Of a stretch of DNA of 64,000 nucleotides, positions 19,916 to 29,150 are shown piece after piece. Position 1 is the first letter of the stretch; the number at the start of each line of letters is the position of its first letter. Origin of the DNA: JBGAMH01 sp044222045. Lineage in GTDB: Bacteria > Eisenbacteria > RBG-16-71-46. The notes under the pieces were generated by a model. It ran no database searches, was not told the origin of the DNA, and was given only the letters and a program-made list of their open reading frames with translations. A program made the translations under genes and the position numbers. The stretch is from positions 53,218-117,217 of the forward strand of contig JBGAOB010000001.1 of the NCBI GenBank assembly GCA_044222045.1, written 5' to 3'.

Positions 19916-21373
19916 TCAGTGGGCAGGGTGATGCGCTTCTTCCCCATGCTCGTGACCGTGGTCGTCGTGAGGCAGCATGAGGAGGAAGTAAACCGTGCTG
20001 AGCATCGTGAACACGAGCGCCTGGATGGTGCTCGTCATGAGGGCGAGGAACAGGAAGATGAAGTGCAGCGGCACGCCGAACGGCAGGTGCAGCGCCGAGA
20101 GCATGGTGATGCCCAGCGACGCGAAGCCCACCAGCAGCATGTCCTCGCCGAAGATGTTGCCGAACAGACGGCACGACAGCGACACGGGCTTGGCGAGCTC
20201 GCCGATCACGTGGATCGGCAGCATCAGCGGCACCAGCATCCACTCGATGGGGCTGCGCGGGCTGCCCGCGAGGTGGTGCACCCAGCCGAACAGGCCCAGC
20301 TCCTTGATCGCCGTGAACTGCACGAACACCACCACCGTGAGCGCCAGGCCGAACGTGACGTTCAGGTTGGACGTCGGCGACTCCATCAGCGGGATGATGC
20401 CGAACAGGTTCATGAACCAGATGTACAGGAACAGCGTGCCCAGGAACGGCACGAACTTGGGCCCGTACTTGGGGCCCAGGATCCCGCACACGAAGTCGTA
20501 GAGGTACTCGACCAGCGACTCGACCAGGTTCGCGAGCCCGCCCGGGACGCGCGACTTGCTGCCGGCGGCCGCGATCATGATGGCGCACAGGATCAGCGCG
20601 ACGAGCATCGAGTAGAGCACCGGCTCGTAACCGTGGATGAAGTGCCCGATCGGCGTGCCGTGCGTGGCCTTGGCCATGATCCCGAAGATCGTGTCGAACT
20701 TCTTGGGACCCGCTTCACCCTCGCCCTCGGCGGCGTGCTCGCCGGCTGCCGCGTGCTCGGCGCCGGCCACGTGCTCGCCGGCAGCGGCTTCGGGGGTCGC
20801 GGCGTGCTCACCCGCGGCGGGCGCTTCGGTGGCCGTGGCGTGCTCAGCCGGCGCTTCCGTGGCCGCGGCCTGCGCGTTGGCCTGCAGCGCCCCGGACGCG
20901 TTGTCGATCGCGTACCAGCCGCCCAGCAGCAGCGCCGCCACCAGCAGCGCGGGGCCCCACGCGTTCGCGGTGAAGCGCTTCCACGCGCGCGACGCCAGCA
21001 GCATGGAGGACGCCGCCTTCAGTGTCATCACCGCGAACGGCAGCGTGAAGCCGAACGCGAGCGCGCCCGCGGGCAGCTTCATCAGCAGGAACGCCCCGGC
21101 CGCGAACAGGGCCAGCGAGCCGACGAACGCCAGGCCCAGGCGCTGGAACGCCGCGAACGTGCCGCGGTCCTCGCCGGTCAGCGCCGTGACGATGCGCTCA
21201 AGCAGCAGCAGGTTGAGCAGTGACCACGCGACGCCGGCCCCCACACCGAGGCCGATCGCGTAGCCCGAATACACCGCGGCGAAGAGCGCGGCGACGACCC
21301 CGGCGAGCTGCGAGGTCTTGCGGACGCGAGCAAGGAATTCGAGACCCATTCTGGCGGCGGCGGCCCGACGCAT
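19916..21373 (-). CDS. atpB: Fusion of an UncI-like domain with F1Fo ATP synthase a subunit
   Basis: 485 residues, much longer than the usual 230-300. The first 140 residues hold four membrane segments in the pattern of ATP synthase subunit I ('QLAGVVAALFAAVYSGYAI', 'VGAGVAWSLLNLLLLERIV', 'LALFAAGAFLLMKLPAGAL', 'TLPFAVMTLKAASSML'). A linker of about 55 residues rich in Ala, Glu and His follows ('TEAPAEHATATEAPAAGEHA'). The a-subunit proper carries the essential arginine R402 in 'KPVSLSCRLFGNIFGEDML' and the C-terminal helices 'IFLFLALMTSTIQALVFTML'. The tail is His-rich. The whole is one uninterrupted frame, two bases after atpZ; an internal Met nine codons in is an alternative start. The a subunit provides the proton half-channels. 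Confidence 0.92.
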   Translation of the reverse strand: MRRAAAARMGLEFLARVRKTSQLAGVVAALFAAVYSGYAIGLGVGAGVAWSLLNLLLLERIVTALTGEDRGTFAAFQRLGLAFVGSLALFAAGAFLLMKLPAGALAFGFTLPFAVMTLKAASSMLLASRAWKRFTANAWGPALLVAALLLGGWYAIDNASGALQANAQAAATEAPAEHATATEAPAAGEHAATPEAAAGEHVAGAEHAAAGEHAAEGEGEAGPKKFDTIFGIMAKATHGTPIGHFIHGYEPVLYSMLVALILCAIMIAAAGSKSRVPGGLANLVESLVEYLYDFVCGILGPKYGPKFVPFLGTLFLYIWFMNLFGIIPLMESPTSNLNVTFGLALTVVVFVQFTAIKELGLFGWVHHLAGSPRSPIEWMLVPLMLPIHVIGELAKPVSLSCRLFGNIFGEDMLLVGFASLGITMLSALHLPFGVPLHFIFLFLALMTSTIQALVFTMLSTVYFLLMLPHDDHGHEHGEEAHHPAH

Positions 21374-21375
21374 GG

Positions 21376-21627
21376 TCAGGGGCGCTTGTCGCCCTCCTCT
21401 TCCTCGGACTGGACGCGACGAATGATCTGGTAGATCTCCCGGCCGGCCGCGACGAAGCCCAGCATCACGCCCAGGGCGGTGCCCCAGGGTTCGACGTGGA
21501 GTCGCTGGCCTACCCACCTGCCCAGGAACAAACCGACGAGAGGTGCCGCGATGAGCAGGGTGGGGACGGAGAGCAGAAGCCCGGACGACCGCAGAGACGA
21601 ATCTTCCTTTCGCCGCGGTCCGCCCAT
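21376..21627 (-). CDS. atpZ: AtpZ/AtpI-family membrane protein
   Basis: 83 residues, first gene of the ATP synthase operon. Two membrane helices ('LLLSVPTLLIAAPLVGLFLG' and 'PWGTALGVMLGFVAAGREIY') are followed by a charged tail, as in the small AtpZ/AtpI (ATPase_gene1) family. Family members assist Fo assembly or act as small cation channels. Because an UncI-like domain is also fused to AtpB, this operon seems to carry both types of accessory protein. Confidence 0.85.
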   Translation of the reverse strand: MGGPRRKEDSSLRSSGLLLSVPTLLIAAPLVGLFLGRWVGQRLHVEPWGTALGVMLGFVAAGREIYQIIRRVQSEEEEGDKRP

Positions 21628-22002
21628 AGGGTTCGCGCTCCGGTGAATCTATTCACAAACGAGCCGCAACCTGCGTTCTTTCAACGGGTCGCAAGCGCGG
21701 CGCGAAACCTAGTGGATTCCCCCCACGGCGGTCAAGGCCGGATCGGGGGAAATCCTCGGCGCGGACGCCCGATCGGGCCTCGCCGACCCGAAATCGCCCC
21801 CGGATGCCCCGCTCCCGCGGCCAACCCGCTGCGAAAAGGGAAGTTGTTCGGAGCCCCGAGCGCCCCCAGGCGATCCGGCCGGCCTCGAAGCCGCCCCGGT
21901 TCTCCACGTTTTCCACAGCCCGATCGCCCGGCCTGTGGACTCCCGCCGGTCGCGAGCCCGCACGTTTGGCACGCCGCGGGCCCGCCCCTATCCTGCCGCG
22001 CC
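21628..22002. other. Divergent promoter region between ATP operon and Nudix gene
   Basis: The 375 bases separate divergently transcribed genes and must hold the promoter of the ATP synthase operon. The least GC-rich part, 21650-21700, contains on the minus strand ttgaaa and, further on, tgtgaatagat, but their spacing is wider than the usual 17 nt, so I do not call a promoter. No gene is visible. Confidence 0.4.
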
Positions 22003-22551
22003 GTGATTCCCGTCGTGTGTCGCCAGGTCGAAGTGCATCTCTTCCGCCGCCGCAAGGGCCGCGTGGAGTTCCTGCTGCTGCGCCGAGCCCCGCACCGCTC
22101 GCTCGCGGGCGTGTGGCAGCCCGTGACCGGCGGCATCGAGCCGCGCGAGTCCGTGATGCAGGCGGCGGTGCGCGAGGTGTTCGAGGAAACCGGTCTCACG
22201 CCGCTCAAACTCTGGGCGCTCGAGCACATCGCGGTGTTCTACGAGCCCGGCCGCGACGGCGTGTTCGTGGTGCCGGTGTTCGCGGCCGAGATCGCGTGGA
22301 CCGACACCGTGCACCTGTCCCACGAGCACGATCGCTACGTGTTCGCCACCGCGGCCCGCGCGGCGAAGCTCGTGCTGTGGGAGACCCAGCGCACCGCGCT
22401 CGCGGCCGTGAAGCGCGAGATCCTCGACGCCCCGGCGCACGCCGCCGCCCGCGAGGTGACCGCGCGCGTGCGCCCGGCCGCGCGCCGCACCCCGAACCGC
22501 AAACCCGCCCCGCGCGCACGCCGAACGGCCCAGCGCGCGCGGCCCCGCTGA
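22003..22551 (+). CDS. Nudix hydrolase
   Basis: 182 residues from a GTG (VIPVVCRQVEVHLFRR). The complete Nudix box is present at about residues 45-67: GGIEPRESVMQAAV then REVFEETGL, fitting Gx5Ex7REUxEExGU. It would hydrolyse a nucleoside diphosphate linked to another moiety, with divalent metal bound by the box glutamates. The layout resembles dihydroneopterin-triphosphate pyrophosphatase-type enzymes, but the substrate cannot be fixed. The tail is a basic, Arg/Ala/Pro-rich extension of about 45 residues with no clear fold. No good ribosome site precedes the start. It is followed 24 nt later by yajQ. Confidence 0.88.
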   Translation: MIPVVCRQVEVHLFRRRKGRVEFLLLRRAPHRSLAGVWQPVTGGIEPRESVMQAAVREVFEETGLTPLKLWALEHIAVFYEPGRDGVFVVPVFAAEIAWTDTVHLSHEHDRYVFATAARAAKLVLWETQRTALAAVKREILDAPAHAAAREVTARVRPAARRTPNRKPAPRARRTAQRARPR

Positions 22552-22575
22552 TCCGTCCGCAGACAGGAGACTCCG

Positions 22576-23082
22576 TTGGCCAGCACCAGTTCGTTCGACG
22601 TCACGACCGGCGTGGACATGATGGAAGTGCACAACGCCGTGGACCAGGCGCAGAAGGAAGTCTCGCAGCGCTACGACTTCAAGGGCGTCGCGGTGGAGAT
22701 CACGCTCGACGAGAAGGAGAAGACCATTACGCTCGCCACGGCCGACGAGTACAAGCTGAACGCCGTGTGGGAGGTGCTGCAGGGCAAGATGGTCAAGCGC
22801 AAGGTGCCGCTGAAGAACCTGAGCCGCGGCAAGATCGAGCCCGCGGCCAACTCCACCGTGCGCCAGTCGATCGCGCTGCAGCAGGGACTCACCAGCGACA
22901 TGGCGCGCGAACTGGTGAAGGCGCTCAAGGACCAGAAGATGAAGAAGGTGCAGGCCGCCATCCAGGGCGACACCGTGCGCATCAGCTCGCCGAGCAAGGA
23001 CGACCTGCAGGGCGCGATCCAGTTCCTGAAGAGCCTGGACCTGGGCGCCGAACTCAAGTTCGAGAACTTCCGCAGCAACTGA
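22576..23082 (+). CDS. yajQ: YajQ-family nucleotide-binding protein
   Basis: 168 residues, usual family length. It starts with TTG at 22576 behind AGGAGA. Conserved YajQ segments are 'SSFDVTTGVDMMEVHNAVDQ', 'SQRYDFKGVAVEITLDEKEK', 'QAAIQGDTVRISSPSKDDLQ' and the C-terminal 'AELKFENFRSN'. Members have two ferredoxin-like folds; some bind cyclic di-GMP and act as regulators, others have been linked to RNA or tRNA. No partner is evident nearby. Confidence 0.95.
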   Translation: MASTSSFDVTTGVDMMEVHNAVDQAQKEVSQRYDFKGVAVEITLDEKEKTITLATADEYKLNAVWEVLQGKMVKRKVPLKNLSRGKIEPAANSTVRQSIALQQGLTSDMARELVKALKDQKMKKVQAAIQGDTVRISSPSKDDLQGAIQFLKSLDLGAELKFENFRSN

Positions 23083-23130
23083 AGTCCCGGCGAGCGGGGC
23101 CGCGCGGGACGCCGCGACGGCCGCGCCCCC

Positions 23131-24693
23131 TCACCGCACCGCCTCCAGCACCTGCACGAGCAGCCGCGGCAGGCGGTCGAACGTCCAGCCCACGTGCGCG
23201 CGCTCGGTGAGCCCGTGCGCGTCGCGACCCCACGGGCCGAGGTTCGCGATCTCCAGCCCCAGCCCGGGCAGCGAGCCCCACGGTTCGCGCAGCGCCGCGG
23301 GCAACGCGCGGGCCAGCGCGTCGTTCGCGCCGGTGCGGTGCGCGGCGTAGCAGGCGTCGGTGATGTACGGGTAGTAGTCGCGACTCTCCACGCCTTCGCG
23401 CGCGAGCGTGTCGCGCACGGTGCGCGTGAACGCGCCCGCGCCGGGCGCGGCGGCCGGGTACCACGGCGGGAGCGCGGCGATCACCACGGCGGGCGCGGGC
23501 AGGTTCGCGCGCCACGCGCGCCCGCGCAGCTCGGCCAGCGCGATCTCGGTGGCGTCGGCGGGCGACAAGTCGGCGTCCTCGTCCTCGGGCGAAGGCGCCT
23601 CGCCGGCGCCGCCGAGTTCCTCCAGCGCGAGCACGCGCCAGTCGTCGGCGCTCGCGGGCCAGTGGCACGGGCCCACGGCGCGCGTGCCCGCGTGCAGCGC
23701 GCGCATGCGTGCGCCCAGCGTGCCGAGCGCCTCGCGCACCACCGCGCGCACGGCGGCGAGCGAGGCCTCCACGCCGCGCTCCAACGCCATCACGTTCAGC
23801 TCGACTACGGCTTCGCCCGCGGTCTGCACGTCGTAGCCGCGCTTCAGGTCCATCAGTCGCAGCACCACCGCCGGGGGCCCGCAACGTTCGCCCGCGCGGT
23901 CCACGAGCGTGTCGGCGCGCGCCGCGGCCGCGGCCAGCTCCGCCGCCACCTGCGCGGCATCGACACCCGCGTACGGCGCACCCGCGTGCGTCGGGCTGCC
24001 GAGCACCCACAGCAGCACGCGGACCTTGCCCATGGCACCCACGTACGCCGCGGGCTCCTCGGCGAAGTCCAGGTTGAGCGCGCCCGTCAGTTCGAGCCCG
24101 TGCCGCGCCACGAAGCCGGGCAGTGCGCGCACCGCGGCCAGCATGCCGGCGGAGCCCGCCTCCTCGTCGGGGCACAACACGCACAGCACGCCCGTTTCGG
24201 GCCGTTCGCCCTCGGCCAGCGCGTGCATCGCGGCGAGCCCCGCGGCGATGCCGCCCTTCATGTCGAGCGTGCCGCGCCCGAACATCCACGTGCCCGGCGC
24301 GCGGCGCTCCTCGGCGAGCGCTTCGTGCTGGTCGGGCGTCAGCGCCAGCGCGTCGCCCGCGGCGAGCAGCGCGCGGCGTACGCGCTCGGGCGCGAACGCC
24401 AGCCCCGGGTCGTCGGGCGCAAGGCGGCGGAACTCGTCCACGCCCACCGTGTCGTAGTGGCCCAGCAGCAGCGTGGTGCGCGGCGTGCGACCGGCCAGGT
24501 GCGCCCACAGCACGGGGCGCCCGTCGGCGGTGCGCCAGGTGCCGTGCGGCAGCGACGCGGGGATCAGCGCTTCGATCACGGCGGCGCACGCGCGTTCGGC
24601 GGCGACATCGCCGCACACGGAGGGCGTGGCCACCAGGCGCTCGGTGAGCGCGAGCACGTGCGAGACCGGAGGGAGCGTGCGCATGGCGCGCAC
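23131..24693 (-). CDS. M20-family metallopeptidase, RocB-like
   Basis: 520 residues. Zinc-site motifs of the M20 family are intact: 'TTLLLGHYDTVG' (H79, D81), 'GRGTLDMKGGIA' (D144) and 'CVLCPDEEAGSAG' (E177, E178). The extended length and the segments 'LTGALNLDFAEEP' and 'VLRLMDLKRGYDVQT' resemble RocB-type proteins of arginine utilisation rather than ordinary ArgE/DapE enzymes. It is predicted to be a cytosolic amidohydrolase acting on an acylated amino acid or dipeptide; substrate uncertain. It is followed on the opposite strand by yajQ, so the two genes converge. Met4 is an alternative start. Confidence 0.85.
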   Translation of the reverse strand: MRAMRTLPPVSHVLALTERLVATPSVCGDVAAERACAAVIEALIPASLPHGTWRTADGRPVLWAHLAGRTPRTTLLLGHYDTVGVDEFRRLAPDDPGLAFAPERVRRALLAAGDALALTPDQHEALAEERRAPGTWMFGRGTLDMKGGIAAGLAAMHALAEGERPETGVLCVLCPDEEAGSAGMLAAVRALPGFVARHGLELTGALNLDFAEEPAAYVGAMGKVRVLLWVLGSPTHAGAPYAGVDAAQVAAELAAAAARADTLVDRAGERCGPPAVVLRLMDLKRGYDVQTAGEAVVELNVMALERGVEASLAAVRAVVREALGTLGARMRALHAGTRAVGPCHWPASADDWRVLALEELGGAGEAPSPEDEDADLSPADATEIALAELRGRAWRANLPAPAVVIAALPPWYPAAAPGAGAFTRTVRDTLAREGVESRDYYPYITDACYAAHRTGANDALARALPAALREPWGSLPGLGLEIANLGPWGRDAHGLTERAHVGWTFDRLPRLLVQVLEAVR

Positions 24694-24729
24694 GGTAGCC
24701 CGGAGCGTTCGCGCGCCGCCAGCGCCGCT

Positions 24730-25227
24730 TCAGCCGCGCTGCGTCACGCTCGCCAGCTCGCCCGGCGTGTGCCGCGTGCCGAGCAGCCGCGCGATCACCT
24801 CGTGGCGGTGCGCGAAGATGCGCTCCACGGTGGGCGTCACGAACAGCGCGCGCACGGGGCGCGACAGCGGATGCAGCGGCACCACGTACGTGACCTGGTC
24901 GCGGATCCACGTGCCGCCGTCGGCGGCCTCGAACGTGTGCAGGTGCACCCACTTCTCGTACGGCCCCGCCAGCTGCCGGTCGACGAACGCGCGGCCGGGC
25001 TCCCAGCGGTCGATGCGCGTGCGCCACGTCATGGGCAACCCGTGCAGCGACAGCCGGTACTCGATCAGCGCCCCCTCGCGCATCTCGATCGGGAGCGGCG
25101 TGAGGATGGCGAAGTTCAGGAACGGCGGGGTGATGGCTTCGAGGTTCGCCGCGTCGGCGAAGAAGGCGAACGTCTCGGCGATGGGTGTGGGCACCCACTG
25201 TTCGGTGCGCAGGACGCGTTCACGCAT
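24730..25227 (-). CDS. SRPBCC-family (START-like) ligand-binding protein
   Basis: 165 residues from MRERVLRTEQWVPTPIAETF. The start is the classic SRPBCC opening ('TPIAETFAFFADAANLEAIT' followed by 'PPFLNFAIL'). The later strands 'YRLSLHGLPMTWRTRIDRWE' and 'YEKWVHLHTFEAADGGTWIR' and the C-terminal helix fit the helix-grip fold. Proteins of this type bind hydrophobic ligands or act on them; several cluster with cell-division inhibitor SulA-like or photolyase genes, but no such neighbour is here. Function unassigned. Confidence 0.85.
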   Translation of the reverse strand: MRERVLRTEQWVPTPIAETFAFFADAANLEAITPPFLNFAILTPLPIEMREGALIEYRLSLHGLPMTWRTRIDRWEPGRAFVDRQLAGPYEKWVHLHTFEAADGGTWIRDQVTYVVPLHPLSRPVRALFVTPTVERIFAHRHEVIARLLGTRHTPGELASVTQRG

Positions 25228-25291
25228 GCCCCGTCCGATGCGCCGTGCCCGCCGCAAGAGCGGTGCGCAAGGTTGCTCGCGGCGCGGGACG

Positions 25292-26977
25292 TCAGCGCTT
25301 CTGCGGCTCCAGCACCAGCCGCACTTCGCCCGAACCCTCGCAGCGCAGCACCAGGTCGCGATCGCCCGTCACGAGCCCGTAGCGCAGGCGGGCCTGCGTC
25401 TTCACGGCCACGCGGTAGTCGCCGCACGGCATGGGGCCGAAGCGGAACTCGCGCGGCGGGCCCATGAACAGCTCCACGCGGCGCGAGGCGGTGACCGGCC
25501 CGGTCAGCGTGACGGTGACGGGAATGCGCTGCTCGAGGGGCCGGTCGGCCCACGACACTTCGACGGTGCCACGCAGCCGGCACGCGCACGAATCCGGCGC
25601 CGCGTGCGCGGGCGGCGGCGGCGCGAACGGCTCGATGCGCTTCACGCGCTCGCCCGTGACGGCGGAGGCCGAGCCGCTGCGCCGCGCCGTGTCGGGGCCC
25701 GCGGGCGTCGGCGCCACGCCCACCACGTAGGTCTCGACCGGCGCGGAGCGCGACGAGTCGGAGGCTTCGACGGGCGCAGGCACCGCCCGCGTGCGCGCAT
25801 CCGCCCGTGCCGGGCGGGATGGCCGCGCCCGCGGCGGTGGCGCGGGCGATACGGGCGTGCGTTCCGCGGCAGCGACCGGCGCAACGGTGCTCCGTGCGCG
25901 GCACCGACGTGCCGGCGTGGCGCGCGACCCACTCCAGGCTGTCCGCGCGACGTCGCTCGCGGCGCCACTGCGCGAGGCTGTCGATGCGCGCCTGCTCCGC
26001 CGCCCGCTCGCGCAGTCGGCCCTCGGCGCGGCGCGCGCGCGCGGCCACCCACTCGAGGCTGTCCTGCGAGCGGATCGCCGCGCGTTGCGCAGCAAGGCTG
26101 TCGTAGCGGCGCGAAGCGGCGGCGCTCCTCGCGGCGCACGGTCGAAGGCACATCCGCCTGGCGGCGCGCAGCCAAGGTCATCACGCGACGCGCGGTGGCC
26201 AGGCTGTCGCGCAGCGCTTCGCGGCCGCATCGGCGGCGCGGCGCTCGGTGGCAGGTTCGGCGCTGCGGCGCGCCGCCTCGAGCGCGGCGGCCGGCTCGCG
26301 CGCGGGCTGCGTGCGCGACGTTTCGGCGTTCGCGCGCACGGGCGGCGGACTCGCCGGCGGTGCGCTCGCTCGCGCGGGCTCGACAGCGCGGGCGGCGTGG
26401 CGCCCGGACGCGCGGGCGTCGGACCCGCGGCGCGCGTGCCGGCGGGCGGCACGAGTCCGGGCACGAGCGCTTCCTCGGTGAAACGAAGTTCGTTGCCGCC
26501 CGCGCGCGAGGCCCCGCCGAAGTCGGCCTCGACCCAGGCGTCCATGAGGCCTTCCTGCGCGAACGCGGTCGCCACGCCGGCGGCGGCGGACGGCTGGTTC
26601 GAACGCACGCGCACCACGGCGCGACCGTCGCGCTGCACGAGCGACACCTCCAGCAGCAGCGCGCTGCCCCCCGACGCGAGCGGCAGCCGGCGGCCGCCGG
26701 CCTCGGCGCGCACTTCGAGCGTGAACGGTTCGCGTGCGAGCGCGGCCGCGGAGCCCATGGGCGTGGTCGTGGACCAGCGGCCCTGCCCGTCGCTCATCGA
26801 CGAAGCCGACACGCTGCCGCGCAGCGTCACGCGCGCGCCCGTGATGGGCGTGCCGTCGGCGGCCAGCGTGCGGCCGCGCAGCACCAGCGTGTGGAACGCG
26901 GGCTCGGCGTGAACGGATCCCGCGGCCAGCAGGAGCAGGAGGAAACACAGGACGGGACGCATGCGGAGCGGCACCAT
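25292..26977 (-). pseudogene. Exported carboxypeptidase-regulatory-like protein interrupted by several apparent frameshifts
   Basis: One frame is open for 561 codons, but only its ends look like protein. The N-terminal part has a signal peptide ('VLCFLLLLLAAGSVHAE') and a regulatory-like beta-sandwich ('LVLRGRTLAADGTPITGARV'). The last 150 residues ('LRGTVEVSWADRPLEQRIPV', 'GDYRVAVKTQARLRYGLV') also look sound. Between about 26400 and 25900 that frame is Arg/Pro/Ala noise, while plausible coding sequence appears in the other two minus frames. In order these read 'VRANAETSRTQPAREPAAAL', 'EALRDSLATARRVMTLAARR' and the coiled-coil repeats 'YDSLAAQRAAIRSQDSLEWV' and 'RRADSLEWVARHAG'. About four single-base shifts, net zero, would restore one protein. 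Sequencing error or decay are both possible. Met6 may be the true start. Confidence 0.65.
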
Positions 26978-27019
26978 AACAGCGGCGGCGCGATGGACGC
27001 GAGCGCTCGGCGCGGTGGC

Positions 27020-29053
27020 TCAGGCGCCGCCGGTCGGCGGAGATTCCGCCGCCGGCCGCAACTGCTCGGCCGCCCGATCCATCGACGCGTGGTCGCCCGT
27101 GAGCACCACCGTGTCGCCCACGCGCAGCTCGAAGTCCGCGGGCGGCTCCGCCATGACGTGGCCGCCGCGCACCACGGCCACCACGCGCACGCGCTCCAGC
27201 CCCAGGTCGGCGAACGACCGCCCCACCGCGGGCGAGTGCTGCAGCAGCAGGAACGTGTCGGTGACGCCCTCGGCCAGCAGCTCGTCGAGCCGCTCCACCA
27301 CGCTCGACGGCAGCTTGCGGCCGCGCATGAGGCCGTAGCGCTCCTGCCGGAGCAGGCGCACCTGCGCCTCGGCCATGTTGCCCGGCACGTGGAACTCGCG
27401 CAGCACCGACGTGAAGATCTCGATCGAGGTCTCGAACTCCTCGGGGATCACCTGGCTCGCGCCCGTGCGATAGAGCTCGTCGATCTCCGCCACGTAGCGC
27501 GTGCGCGCCAGGATGAACAGCGAGCTCGAACGCTGGCGCGCGAGCCGGCACGCGTGGCGCGACCCGGCCGGATCGCTGAGCGCCAGCACCAGCACGCGCG
27601 CCTCGGCCACGCCCGCGTCGTGCTGGATGGCGGGCGAGGCGATGTCGCCGATCAGCGCCGCGCTGCCGTCGACCGCCGCCTGTCTCGCGCCGTCGGGATT
27701 GAGGTCCACCACCAGGTGCGGCAGGTGCACGGCGCGCAGCACGCGCGCCAGGTTGCGGCCGTTCAGGCCGTAGCCCGCGATCACCACGTGCCCGCGCCGC
27801 GCCGCGTGCGCCGCGGCCGGGCCCAGCCGTTCGCCGGCCTCGCCGGGCACCGGCGCCGCCGCCGGCCGCCAGAAGCGCGACAGCGCGTGCGAGGCGCGCG
27901 GCGCGACGGCCACCAGCAGCGGCGTCAGCGCCAGCGACAGCACCGCCGCTGCGGTGAACGCCTGCACCGTGCCGCGCTCCACCAGCGGCGTGCCCGCGGC
28001 CAGCTGCAGCAGCAGGAACGAGAACTCGCCCATCTGCGCGGTGACGAGCGCGCCCTCGAGCGCGACGCGCGGATGGTTGCCCGCCACGCCGAACGCCGCG
28101 AGACCGGTGGCGGTCTTCAACACGAGCAGGCCCGCCGTGGCGGCCAGCACGAGCCCGGGCTGCGCGGCCACCGCGTGCAGGTCCATCGACATGCCGATGG
28201 CCACGAAGAACACGCTCGCGAACGCGTCGCGGAACGGCAGCACGTCGGCCACGATCTGCGAGCGCAGGTCGGACTTGGCCAGGATGAGCCCCGCGAGGAA
28301 CGCGCCGATCGCGAGCGACGCCCCGGCCACCGAGGCGAGCCACGCGCTGCCGAGCACCACCAGCAGCACACCGAACAGGAACGCCTCGCGCGACCCGGCC
28401 GTGGATGCGCGGTGCAGCAGCCACGGGATCGCGCGCTGCGCGGCCAGGAACAGCGCCAGCGCGGTGACCAGCGCGCCGAGCGTGGCGGCCAGCGACGCGG
28501 GCTCGAGCCGCGGCAGCGCGGTGGCGCCGTTCCAGCGCGCCAGGTGCGGCGTCACCAGCACGAACGCGATGCACAGCAGGTCCTGCAGCACGAGCACGCC
28601 GGTGGCCAGCCGCCCGCGCGGCGCGTCGAGTTCGCCGCGGTCGCCGAGCAGCTTCAGCACCACGGCCGTGCTCGAGATCGACATCACCATGCCGGTGAAC
28701 AGCGCCGGCGCGAGCGGCTTGCCGAGCGCCACCAGCACGCTCGCCGACACGGTGATCACCAGCGCCACCTGCAACGCGCCGCCCACGAACGTGCGGCGCC
28801 CGAGCCTTCGCAGCTCGGTGAGCGAGAACTCCAGGCCCACCGTGAACAGCAGCAGCACGACACCGATCTCGGACAGCTGGCGCACCAGTTGCGCGTCGCG
28901 CACCAGCCCGAGCCCGCCCGGGCCCATCGCCACGCCCGTGATCATGAAGCCCACGAGCGGCGGCAGGTTCACGCGCCGGCACACCAGCACCACCGCCAGC
29001 GACACCGCCGCCAGCAGCAGCAACTCGCCGAGGAATGGAACGGGTGCGCTCAT
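27020..29053 (-). CDS. KefB/KefC-type monovalent cation:proton antiporter with TrkA domains
   Basis: 677 residues from MSAPVPFLGELLLLAAVSLA. The first 390 residues hold about 12 membrane segments of the CPA2 exchanger family ('PPLVGFMITGVAMGPGGLGL', 'IGVVLLLFTVGLEFSLTELR', 'TGMVMSISSTAVVLKLLGD'). A TrkA-N (RCK) domain begins at 'GHVVIAGYGLNGRNLARVL', with a NAD-binding glycine motif. A TrkA-C domain ends the protein ('FELRVGDTVVLTGDHASMDR'). It is likely a membrane K+/H+ or Na+/H+ exchanger gated by nucleotide binding. A hairpin separates it from the dipeptidase gene upstream. Confidence 0.93.
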   Translation of the reverse strand: MSAPVPFLGELLLLAAVSLAVVLVCRRVNLPPLVGFMITGVAMGPGGLGLVRDAQLVRQLSEIGVVLLLFTVGLEFSLTELRRLGRRTFVGGALQVALVITVSASVLVALGKPLAPALFTGMVMSISSTAVVLKLLGDRGELDAPRGRLATGVLVLQDLLCIAFVLVTPHLARWNGATALPRLEPASLAATLGALVTALALFLAAQRAIPWLLHRASTAGSREAFLFGVLLVVLGSAWLASVAGASLAIGAFLAGLILAKSDLRSQIVADVLPFRDAFASVFFVAIGMSMDLHAVAAQPGLVLAATAGLLVLKTATGLAAFGVAGNHPRVALEGALVTAQMGEFSFLLLQLAAGTPLVERGTVQAFTAAAVLSLALTPLLVAVAPRASHALSRFWRPAAAPVPGEAGERLGPAAAHAARRGHVVIAGYGLNGRNLARVLRAVHLPHLVVDLNPDGARQAAVDGSAALIGDIASPAIQHDAGVAEARVLVLALSDPAGSRHACRLARQRSSSLFILARTRYVAEIDELYRTGASQVIPEEFETSIEIFTSVLREFHVPGNMAEAQVRLLRQERYGLMRGRKLPSSVVERLDELLAEGVTDTFLLLQHSPAVGRSFADLGLERVRVVAVVRGGHVMAEPPADFELRVGDTVVLTGDHASMDRAAEQLRPAAESPPTGGA

Positions 29054-29107
29054 GCCGACTCCCGGGCCGTGTGCTCTCGTGGACGCCGCGGGTTCCGCAC
29101 CGGGGGA

Positions 29108-29143
29108 CGGGGCGGCGATGCCCCGGAGGGTCACGCCGCCCCG
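29108..29143 (-). terminator. Hairpin after the M20 dipeptidase gene
   Basis: Perfect 10-bp inverted repeat cggggcggcg / cgccgccccg with a 16-nt loop, 7 nt after the stop of the minus-strand dipeptidase gene and before the antiporter start. Probable intrinsic terminator lacking a clear U-tract. Confidence 0.55.
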
Positions 29144-29150
29144 CGCGAAC

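Noticed and set aside
21967..21981. TGGCACG-N4-GGGC upstream of the Nudix gene, resembling a sigma-54 site
   Set aside because: The -12 element lacks the TT before GC and would leave only about a 10-nt leader; likely chance in GC-rich DNA.
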